Shown one piece after another: positions 6,425 to 12,003 of a stretch of DNA of 12,003 nucleotides. The stretch comes from Clostridia bacterium (GTDB lineage: Bacteria; Bacillota; Clostridia; Oscillospirales; CAG-272), in the NCBI GenBank assembly GCA_017540285.1, contig JAFYBI010000110.1:1-12003 (forward strand). The letters are read 5' to 3'. A program made the translations under genes and the position numbers. Under the pieces are notes generated by a model, which was not told the origin of the DNA, made no database searches, and saw nothing but the letters and a program-made list of their open reading frames with translations. Positions within the stretch are counted from its first letter, which is position 1. Each line of letters opens with the position of its first letter.

Positions 6425-6453
6425 AGTATACCGCGAAATCCGTCCCCTGTCAA
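6425..6453 (-). promoter_or_regulatory. SigA-type promoter for tcdA-ttcA
   Basis: The minus strand has a perfect -35 TTGACA (6448-6453), a 17-nt spacer and a -10 TATACT (6425-6430), one base from consensus. The expected start is near 6418, leaving a leader of about 38 nt. This should be a strong, largely constitutive promoter. Confidence 0.85.
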
Positions 6454-6496
6454 GAGGAAGATTCCGCGGTCGGCTGTTTCCGGGTGCCCCGGTCCG

Positions 6497-8248
6497 TCAG
6501 ATCGCGAAGCGCTCCCGGTAATCCTCGTAGACGCGTTCGAAATCCGCGGATCGCTTTTCCTTGACCTGACTGAGGTACTCGTGGGTATCGAAGACATCCG
6601 CGTCGAGCTCGATCATGGCCACGGCGATGTTCGAGCAGTGGTCGGACACGCGCTCGTAGTTTGTCAGGAGATCGTTGAACACGAAGCCCTGATGGATCGT
6701 GCACTGACCGCGCTGCAGACGCTCCACATGGTGCATCTTCATCTCGTCGCAGAGGCTGTCGATCCATTCCTCAAGGGGTTCCACACGCGTCGCGTTCTCC
6801 ATGTCCCCGTTCCGGAACGCGTCGAAGGTCAGGCGGACGATCTCGCGAACGGCGGAGCTGACGACGTCGATCTCCCGCTTGGCTTCCCCGGAGAAGGCGA
6901 TGCTCTTTTCCCGCAGTTCCGCCGCGCTCTCCGCGATATTCAGGGCGTGGTCGGAGATGCGTTCGAAATCGGAGATGGTATGCAGGAAGGTGGAGACGTC
7001 CTTGTTCTGCCGCTCGGTCAGCTCGTGGCCGGTCAGCTTGACCAGATAGGTGCCGAGGGCGTCCTCATAGCGGTCGACCAGCGCTTCCTTCTTCTGCACC
7101 TCCTCAAAGCCATCCGCGGAGAAGTCCGTGAGAAGCGAGAGCGCGTCCCCGAGCGCTTCCTCGGAGATCTCGGCCATGGCGTCGATCGTCACGCGGCTCT
7201 GCTCGATCGCGATGGAGGGATGCCCGATGAAGCGGTCCTCGAGGCGCAGGGCCGGATCCTCCTCGCCGGGACGCGCGTCGGGAACGATCAGACCGACGAG
7301 CGCTTCGATCACGTCGCTGAACGGCAGGAGCAGAAGCACCATCCCGAAGCGCAGGATCGTGTTGACGAGCGCGATCCGCACGGGGTCCACCATCGTGTCG
7401 ATGAAGGGGAAGCGGAAGATGGCGTCGGCGATGTACCAGAGCGCGGCGCACCCCATCGTGCTGATGAAGCCCGCCACCGGATAGACCAGCGCGGCGCGCT
7501 TTCCCTCGGTGTTCGCGCCGACGGCGGAAAGGAGGACCGGAACGGACGCGCCGATCGCAATGCCCATGAGAAGCGGCAGCGCCGCGCCGAACGACAGGGC
7601 TCCGGTCGCGGAAAGCGCCTGCACGATACCGACGGCCGCGGATGCGGACTGAAGGACCGCCGTGAAGACCGTGCCGACGAGGATGCCGAGAAGAGGATTC
7701 GACATGGAGACGAGAAGATTCCGGAAGAAAGGATCCTCTCCGAGGCCGCCGACCGAGCCGCTCATCGCGCTCATGCCGAACATCAGAACGGCAAAGCCCA
7801 TCATGATGTCGCCGACATGCGCGGCGGTCTGCTTTTTCACGAACATGCGGAGGATGATCCCGACGATCGCCACGACGGCCGTGAGCGTCTTCGTCGAGAA
7901 AATCCCGGACAGCCCGGACGCACCGCCCACGGTGCTCAGACAGATGATCCAGCCCGTGATCGAGGTGCCGAGGATCGCGCCGAGAATCACGCTCACCGCC
8001 TGACGCACCTTCATCATGCCGGAATTGACGAAGCCGACCGTCATGACCGACGTCGCGCAGGACGACTGGATCACCGCCGTGACGCCCGTCCCGAGGAGCA
8101 CGCCCTTGAGCGGGGTGTTCGAAAGGCGGTACAGGATCAGCTCGAGTTTGTTGCCCGCCACCTTTTTGAGTCCGTCTTCCATGAGGGTCATCCCGAAGAG
8201 AAACAGCGCGATCCCTCCGACGAGGCTCATGATTTCCTGAAAGCTCAT
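6497..8248 (-). CDS. Na/phosphate cotransporter family protein with C-terminal PhoU-like domains
   Basis: The 583-residue membrane protein has two inverted Na/Pi-cotransporter repeats in its first 320 residues, with many hydrophobic segments. The signature QSS (61-63, in VIQSSCATSVMT) occurs in the first repeat, and a degenerate copy QSA (200-202) in the second. From about residue 345 to the end the protein is soluble and helical, with two PhoU-type metal-binding motifs, ERISDH (429-434) and ERVSDH (532-537). Family members import inorganic phosphate with sodium; the PhoU part is thought to sense or regulate. The ATG at 8246-8248 is chosen because MSFQEIMSLVGG leads straight into the first membrane helix and GAGGA lies upstream; an ATG 78 bp further up would add a polar extension unlike the family. 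It is divergent from a PhoB/PhoR-like pair, which supports phosphate as substrate. A weak minus promoter (TTTAAC, 18 nt, TATCGT at 8309-8338) is possible. Transport of another anion cannot be excluded. Confidence 0.93.
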   Translation of the reverse strand: MSFQEIMSLVGGIALFLFGMTLMEDGLKKVAGNKLELILYRLSNTPLKGVLLGTGVTAVIQSSCATSVMTVGFVNSGMMKVRQAVSVILGAILGTSITGWIICLSTVGGASGLSGIFSTKTLTAVVAIVGIILRMFVKKQTAAHVGDIMMGFAVLMFGMSAMSGSVGGLGEDPFFRNLLVSMSNPLLGILVGTVFTAVLQSASAAVGIVQALSATGALSFGAALPLLMGIAIGASVPVLLSAVGANTEGKRAALVYPVAGFISTMGCAALWYIADAIFRFPFIDTMVDPVRIALVNTILRFGMVLLLLPFSDVIEALVGLIVPDARPGEEDPALRLEDRFIGHPSIAIEQSRVTIDAMAEISEEALGDALSLLTDFSADGFEEVQKKEALVDRYEDALGTYLVKLTGHELTERQNKDVSTFLHTISDFERISDHALNIAESAAELREKSIAFSGEAKREIDVVSSAVREIVRLTFDAFRNGDMENATRVEPLEEWIDSLCDEMKMHHVERLQRGQCTIHQGFVFNDLLTNYERVSDHCSNIAVAMIELDADVFDTHEYLSQVKEKRSADFERVYEDYRERFAI

Positions 8249-8272
8249 ACTTCTTTCCTCTGCTTTCACAAC

Positions 8273-8300
8273 ACCGGATCCCTGTCCGGTTTTCTTTTTC
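8273..8300 (+). terminator. Terminator-like hairpin in the divergent intergenic region
   Basis: ACCGGA (8273-8278) and TCCGGT (8285-8290) form a 6-bp stem with a 6-nt loop, followed on the plus strand by TTTCTTTTTC. Read on plus, this is a plausible intrinsic terminator, although no plus-strand gene ends here. Read on minus, it is a hairpin 25 nt before the symporter start, in its leader. Function is uncertain. Confidence 0.4.
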
Positions 8301-8331
8301 TCACACGTACGATACAGTTTTACCATTCCCG

Positions 8332-8362
8332 CGTTAAATCAGCCACCCGGAGAACGTTAAAT
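8332..8362. repeat. Direct repeat CGTTAAAT x2, candidate regulator site
   Basis: The octamer CGTTAAAT occurs at 8332-8339 and 8355-8362, a period of 23 bp, or about two helical turns. On the minus strand each copy reads ATTTAACG, whose TTAACG differs by one base from the B. subtilis PhoP box unit TTAACA; PhoB/PhoP boxes are normally built from units 11 bp apart. The middle unit is not recognisable. The second copy ends 24 bp before the -35 of the response-regulator promoter, a usual position for an activator. Binding by the adjacent regulator is inferred only. Confidence 0.4.
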
Positions 8363-8386
8363 GGAGGTAAAATTCACCAAATCCTG

Positions 8387-8415
8387 TTTACAGAGGGAGA
8401 TTTTTGTGCTATGAT
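8387..8415 (+). promoter_or_regulatory. Extended -10 promoter for the two-component operon
   Basis: TTTACA (8387-8392) and TATGAT (8410-8415) are separated by exactly 17 nt, and TGC precedes the -10 as an extended -10 element. Transcription should start near 8422, about 30 nt before the TTG start codon of the response regulator. Confidence 0.8.
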
Positions 8416-8439
8416 TGGGATAAAGACATTCTGTCATTC

Positions 8440-8447
8440 GGAGGTGA
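8440..8447 (+). promoter_or_regulatory. Ribosome binding site fixing the TTG start of the response regulator
   Basis: A perfect GGAGGTGA lies 5 nt before the TTG at 8453. The only in-frame ATG nearby (8411) falls inside the -10 box and cannot be used from this promoter. Confidence 0.85.
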
Positions 8448-8452
8448 CGTGC

Positions 8453-9130
8453 TTGATCTATCTGCTCGAAGACGACGAGAGCATCCGGAAGCTGGTGGTG
8501 TACGCGCTCCTGAGCCAGGGATACAAGGCCGAAGGCTTCGGGACGTCCGAGGACTTCCGCGCGGCGATGAAGCGGGAAAAGCCGGAGCTTCTCCTGCTCG
8601 ACATCATGCTCCCGGGCGAAGACGGCATCTCGATCCTGAAAAAACTCCGGGCGGATCCGGCGACCGCTTCCCTGCCCGTCATCATGCTGACGGCGAAAAA
8701 CAGCGAATACGACCGGGTCGAAGGCCTTGACGCCGGGGCGGACGACTACATCTCGAAGCCCTTCGGAATGATGGAGCTTGCCGCGCGGGTGAGGGCGCTC
8801 CTGCGGCGGACGGACAAATCCGCCGGCGCGAAGGAGTACCGGATCGGCCCGCTCTGGCTCTGCCCGGACCGGCACGAGATCCGGGTCGGCGGCAGGGACG
8901 TATCGCTGACGTACAAGGAATTCGCCCTGCTCTGCCTGCTGTGCGAGAACCGCGGGACTGTGCTCACGAGAACGGTCCTGATGGATCGGATCTGGGGACT
9001 CGGCGCGGAGCGGGAAAACCGGACGCTTGACGTGCACATCCGCACGCTCCGTTCCAAGCTCGGCGAGGCGGGCGGCCTCATCGAAACGGTGCGCGGAATC
9101 GGATACCGTCTGAAGGAGGAAGACGTATGA
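8453..9130 (+). CDS. OmpR/PhoB-family response regulator
   Basis: The 225-residue cytoplasmic regulator has a receiver domain (1 to about 118) with the acidic cluster EDDE (6-9), phospho-acceptor Asp50 in LLLLDIMLPGEDG, Thr80 and Lys102 (ISKPF). A winged-helix DNA-binding domain follows (about 128-225), with YKEFALL, the recognition region NRTLDVHIRTLRSKL and the closing ETVRGIGYRL. This is the OmpR/PhoB architecture. Translation starts at TTG 8453, set by a perfect ribosome binding site; the long upstream reading frame is antisense to the symporter gene and not coding. The stop overlaps the kinase start by 4 bp (ATGA), so the pair is coupled. Its place opposite a Na/phosphate symporter with PhoU domains suggests a PhoB/PhoP-like role in phosphate starvation, but the sequence of the regulator alone cannot separate PhoB from other OmpR-type regulators. 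Confidence 0.95.
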   Translation: MIYLLEDDESIRKLVVYALLSQGYKAEGFGTSEDFRAAMKREKPELLLLDIMLPGEDGISILKKLRADPATASLPVIMLTAKNSEYDRVEGLDAGADDYISKPFGMMELAARVRALLRRTDKSAGAKEYRIGPLWLCPDRHEIRVGGRDVSLTYKEFALLCLLCENRGTVLTRTVLMDRIWGLGAERENRTLDVHIRTLRSKLGEAGGLIETVRGIGYRLKEEDV

Positions 9131-10776
9131 CGGCAAAGATTTTCAAAAACACATTTCTCGTCGGACTGTTCGTGCTCCTCCTGTGCGCGGCGGTCTTCTT
9201 CGGCCTCCAGTACACGCAGACCAAGGAGGAGACCTATGACGCCCTGAAGCAGGAGGCAGTCTACGCGGCACACGGACTCTCGATGTCCGGCGCGGAATAT
9301 CTCAAAACGCTCGACGCGGAGCATCGGATCACATGGATCGCCGCGGACGGATCGGTGCTGTATGACAATCAGTACGGCAGCAAGGTCGCGGATCAATCGG
9401 AATTCCCCGAGGTTGCCGACGCGCTCTCCGCCGGCGAGGGACACAGCATACGCCGATCGCAGACGGCCGGCGCGGACACGGTGTACTATGCCGTGCGCTG
9501 TGAGGACGGGACGGTGCTCCGTCTGTGCCGCAGCGTCGGGACCATGCGCTATGCCCTCGTGACCGTCTCCCCGGTCCTCTGGGTGGCGGTGCTCGTCCTG
9601 CTCGTCTCCGGCGCCCTCGCCTTCCGCGTCGCGCACCAGATCCTCGAACCGGTAAACACGCTCGACCTCGACCATCCGGACGCTTCGAAGACCTATTCGG
9701 AGATCGCGCCGCTGGTCGAACGGATCGAAGAACAGAATCTGACGATCCGGGAGCGCGAGGAAGAGCTCGGACGGCAGCAGCGCGAGTTCTCCGCCCTGAC
9801 CGATTCGATGAGCGAAGGCTTTCTCCTCCTTGACCGCAGCGGCATCGTGCTGACCTCCAACCGGAGCGCGCGGGATCTGATGCCGGAGTGCGTGCCGGAG
9901 GCGGATTTCGCCTCGATCGCGGGGGCGGATGCGGCGGGCGCCGTGAAGGATGCCCTCTCCGGAAAGCGCGCCGAGATCACCCTGGCTGATGGGGACCGCC
10001 GGGTGCGCCTGATCGCAAATCCCGTGATGACGGACGGACGGCTGTCGGGCGCGGTGATCCTGACCCTCGACGTGACGGAACAGGAACAGCGGGAAGCGCT
10101 GCGGAGGGAGTTCTCCGCAAACGTGTCGCATGAGCTCAAGACGCCCTTGACCTCGATCTCTGGCTTCGCGGAGCTCCTCATGCGGGGCATGGTCTCCCCG
10201 GACATGACGGCGGAATTCGCGGAGGACATCTACAAGGAATCGAGCCGGATGATCGCGCTCGTCGACGATATCATCAAGCTCTCGAAGCTCGATGAAAACG
10301 CCGTCGCGCCGGACTGGGTGGACGTGGATCTGTACGATCTCTCCGAGAACGTCCTCGACAGCCTCCGGGCTTCCGCGGCGACGCGCAACGTGCAGCTCGC
10401 GCTGACCGGCGATCACGCGGCCGTGCGCGGGGACTGGCGGATCCTGAACGAGATGGTATACAATCTCTGTGACAACGCGATCAAGTACAACCGGGAGGGC
10501 GGCGAGGCGACGGTCGAGATCGCGCAGGATGCCGACGCGGTCCGCCTCACGGTCCGGGACACGGGCATCGGGATCCCGTACGCGCACCGGAACCGGGTGT
10601 TCGAGCGGTTCTACCGGGTGGACAAGAGCCACTCGCGGGAGAACGGCGGCACGGGCCTCGGCCTTTCGATCGTCAAGCACGGCGCGCAGATCCACGGCGC
10701 ACGGATCGAGCTCGAAAGCGAAGTCGACGTCGGAACGCGCATCACGCTCGTTTTTCCGGCAAAGAACGGGAAATAG
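9127..10776 (+). CDS. PhoR-like membrane sensor histidine kinase
   Basis: The 549-residue kinase has an N-terminal membrane helix (about 9-29), an extracytoplasmic sensor region of about 110 residues, a second helix (143-166), a short HAMP-like linker (about 167-215) and a PAS-like domain (about 218-318, containing SMSEGFLLLDRSGIVLTSN). It continues with a HisKA domain with phospho-acceptor His335 in ANVSHELKTPLTSISGFAEL, and a HATPase domain with the N box NEMVYNLCDNAIKYN (441-455), the G1 box DTGIGIP (478-484) and the G2 box GGTGLGLSIVKH (507-518). All catalytic motifs are intact. This two-helix, HAMP, PAS order matches Gram-positive PhoR. An AAGGAGG site (9113-9119) precedes the ATG by 7 nt and the gene overlaps the regulator stop. 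It presumably phosphorylates Asp50 of the partner. The signal it senses is inferred from context. Confidence 0.95.
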   Translation: MTAKIFKNTFLVGLFVLLLCAAVFFGLQYTQTKEETYDALKQEAVYAAHGLSMSGAEYLKTLDAEHRITWIAADGSVLYDNQYGSKVADQSEFPEVADALSAGEGHSIRRSQTAGADTVYYAVRCEDGTVLRLCRSVGTMRYALVTVSPVLWVAVLVLLVSGALAFRVAHQILEPVNTLDLDHPDASKTYSEIAPLVERIEEQNLTIREREEELGRQQREFSALTDSMSEGFLLLDRSGIVLTSNRSARDLMPECVPEADFASIAGADAAGAVKDALSGKRAEITLADGDRRVRLIANPVMTDGRLSGAVILTLDVTEQEQREALRREFSANVSHELKTPLTSISGFAELLMRGMVSPDMTAEFAEDIYKESSRMIALVDDIIKLSKLDENAVAPDWVDVDLYDLSENVLDSLRASAATRNVQLALTGDHAAVRGDWRILNEMVYNLCDNAIKYNREGGEATVEIAQDADAVRLTVRDTGIGIPYAHRNRVFERFYRVDKSHSRENGGTGLGLSIVKHGAQIHGARIELESEVDVGTRITLVFPAKNGK

Positions 10777-10792
10777 TTCCCTGCCGAACACG

Positions 10793-10826
10793 GCCCGCTG
10801 AGCGGTTTTCCGCCCGGCGGGCTTTT
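10793..10826 (+). terminator. Intrinsic terminator of the two-component operon
   Basis: GCCCGC (10793-10798) pairs with GCGGGC (10817-10822), an inner GCGG/CCGC stem closes a TTTT loop, and a 3x3 internal loop lies between them. TTTT (10823-10826) follows directly. It begins 16 nt after the kinase stop. Confidence 0.8.
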
Positions 10827-10839
10827 CCTGTCGCCATGG

Positions 10840-10862
10840 AAAAAGCAGGCCGTCGGGCCTGC
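10840..10862 (-). terminator. Intrinsic terminator of the solute-binding protein gene
   Basis: GCAGGCC (10845-10851) and GGCCTGC (10856-10862) form a perfect 7-bp stem with a 4-nt loop. Read on minus, the hairpin is followed by five T residues (10840-10844), 25 nt after the stop of the convergent gene. The plus-strand side (CTTTCC) is weaker but may back up the kinase operon terminator. Confidence 0.85.
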
Positions 10863-10887
10863 CTTTCCGGAACCGGATCGCCGGTTC

Positions 10888-12003
10888 TTATTCGTAGAAG
10901 ATCTTGAGGAAATTCTCGACGTTCTTGTTCATCGCCTTCTTCGACTTGGTGTAGCGGGAGGCGACGTTGTTGTCGTTCGCCACGACCATCGTGCGGAAGA
11001 GATACGGCAGATCCATGAGCTTCGAACCGAACTGGAAGGTGAAGTCGAGGTTTCTGCCCGCCATGATGATGTCGATGATCTCGGCGGTCGCGGGCTCGGC
11101 GGAATAGCGGCTCTTCAGAGCGACGTCATAGTATGCCGGGAAGACGGTCTTGTAGGATTCCGCGCAGAGGGCCTCGTAGATGGTGCCGACGAACTCGCCG
11201 TCCTCCGCGGGCATGGTGAGCGGCACGGCAAAGACCGTGAACTGGTCCCAGCAGTTCGTGTAGTAGCCGTCCTGCGTCTCGTCGAGCTTCGGGAGCGGCA
11301 GGATGCCGTAGGTGTCCTGCATCTCCGAGAGCGATTCGGTGGTCTCTCCGAAGTAGAGCTGGGTCATCGCCACCTTGCCCTCGGAGAAGTATTTCGGGAT
11401 ATTGCGCCAGTCTCCGCTGTTGTCGAAGAGCGTGCCTTCGGAATTGTGGTAGAGCTGGTTGACCTTTTCGAGCGCGGTGACGGTGCGGTCGCCGAAGAAG
11501 CGGACCTCGTAGTCGTCCTGCGCACGGATCACGAGCAGCGGGGAGAGGTCGAGCGCGGCGAGCCAGACGTCGTGCGTGTTGATGCTGCCGTTGATGACCG
11601 CGTAGCCGTGGATGTCGCCGGCGTCGTGCTTGCCGTCGCCGTTGACGTCCTGCCAGATGCCGGACGTGATCTCCGTCATCCGGTCGACCGTCCATTTGCC
11701 TTCAAAGACGATGTCGTAGAGGTCGGCGGAGGAGTAGCCGTACTGCTCCATGATGTTGTAGTTGAAGAACATGCCGTAGGTATAGAGGAGCGTGGAGATC
11801 GAAAGGTCGCTGTTGATGACGTAGAGGCGGTTGTTGATCGTCGCGCCGTCGTTTGCGAGCTTGTTGTGCCACGGCTGGTTCAGATCGACGCGTGGGATGT
11901 CGAGCCAGTTGTACAAGACGCGCGCGGAGACCGGGGTCAGCGTGAGGAAGTTGATGAAGCCCGCGATGTCGTAATCGTGGGTGCCTGCGGTGACGGCGGT
12001 CAC
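10888..12003 (-). CDS. Extracellular solute-binding protein (family 1, sugar ABC type), N-terminus beyond the window
   Basis: The last 371 residues are visible; the reading frame runs off the right edge, so the GTG at the border is not a true start. The region has the family-1 look: LYVINSDLSISTLLYTYGMFFN followed by the lobe with W-T-V-D-R-M, then GYAVINGSINTHDVWLAALD, an FSEGKVAMTQLYFGE strand-helix, and the hinge region YGILPLPKLDETQDGYYTNC. Such lipoproteins capture sugars or oligosaccharides outside the cell and hand them to an ABC importer. An EF-hand-like loop, DVNGDGKHDAGD, sits after the WTVDRM helix; similar D-x-N-x-D-G loops are common in clostridial relatives and may bind calcium. 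The C-terminal tail (SKKAMNKNVENFLKIFYE) is helical. No permease or ATPase gene is visible downstream, where a terminator follows, so transport genes, if any, lie beyond the window. The ligand cannot be told. Confidence 0.88.
   Translation of the reverse strand: MTAVTAGTHDYDIAGFINFLTLTPVSARVLYNWLDIPRVDLNQPWHNKLANDGATINNRLYVINSDLSISTLLYTYGMFFNYNIMEQYGYSSADLYDIVFEGKWTVDRMTEITSGIWQDVNGDGKHDAGDIHGYAVINGSINTHDVWLAALDLSPLLVIRAQDDYEVRFFGDRTVTALEKVNQLYHNSEGTLFDNSGDWRNIPKYFSEGKVAMTQLYFGETTESLSEMQDTYGILPLPKLDETQDGYYTNCWDQFTVFAVPLTMPAEDGEFVGTIYEALCAESYKTVFPAYYDVALKSRYSAEPATAEIIDIIMAGRNLDFTFQFGSKLMDLPYLFRTMVVANDNNVASRYTKSKKAMNKNVENFLKIFYE

Noticed and set aside
6480..6492. Short hairpin CCGGG-TGC-CCCGG just after the symporter stop
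   Set aside because: Only 5 bp of stem with a 3-nt loop and no T run on the minus strand; too weak to call a terminator.
6581..8452. Very long plus-strand open frame joined to the response regulator
   Set aside because: It is antisense to the symporter gene, rich in Arg, His and Asp, and has no recognisable motif. The regulator has its own promoter and ribosome site at 8387-8447.
8746..10791. 681-codon minus-strand open frame antisense to the kinase and regulator
   Set aside because: It mirrors the codon bias of the kinase gene, has no family motif and no ribosome site; a shadow frame.
1..12003. CRISPR arrays, tRNA or rRNA genes, insertion sequence ends, prophage genes
   Set aside because: No regularly spaced repeats, cloverleaf, transposase or integrase motif was seen in either strand by reading; a covariance-model search was not possible.

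Overview
The window looks like chromosomal DNA from a high-GC, Gram-positive anaerobe of the class Clostridia, plausibly an uncultivated gut lineage. This is inferred, not proven. The pointers are AGGAGG-type ribosome binding sites, sigma-70/SigA-type promoters, lipoprotein signal peptides, two Firmicutes-style TtcA-family genes, a family-1 sugar-type solute-binding protein and a membrane-anchored serpin. No rRNA, tRNA, CRISPR array, insertion sequence or phage structural gene was seen.

Layout. Positions 1-609 (-) hold the 5' part of a lipoprotein gene of unknown function, cut by the window edge. 649-1374 (-) is a first TtcA-family ATP pyrophosphatase. 1414-1971 (+) is a short Amidase_3 cell-wall hydrolase without a signal peptide. 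1975-3209 (-) is a rimM-trmD pair with overlapping stop and start, its own strong promoter and a structured leader. 3455-4732 (+) is a serpin lipoprotein with an apparently inhibitory hinge. 4789-6380 (-) is a tcdA-ttcA pair with a near-perfect promoter. 6497-8248 (-) is a Na/phosphate symporter fused to PhoU-like domains, divergent from an OmpR-family response regulator and PhoR-like histidine kinase (8453-10776, +). 10888-12003 (-) is the C-terminal part of an extracellular solute-binding protein, cut by the right edge.

How the genes fit together. Four enzymes modify or are predicted to modify the tRNA anticodon loop: TrmD (m1G37), TcdA (cyclic t6A37) and two TtcA-family proteins (s2C32 type). 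RimM matures the 30S subunit. They form a translation-fidelity neighbourhood interrupted by cell-envelope genes (amidase, serpin). The phosphate symporter and the two-component system share one 204-bp intergenic region, which contains a direct repeat upstream of an extended -10 promoter. This suggests, but does not show, a Pho-type regulatory unit.

I found no clearly new multi-gene system. The items most worth a second look are the serpin, the phosphate-like divergent locus, the paired TtcA paralogues, and the rimM leader. Because the DNA is GC-rich, many long antisense open frames exist; I treated these as shadows.
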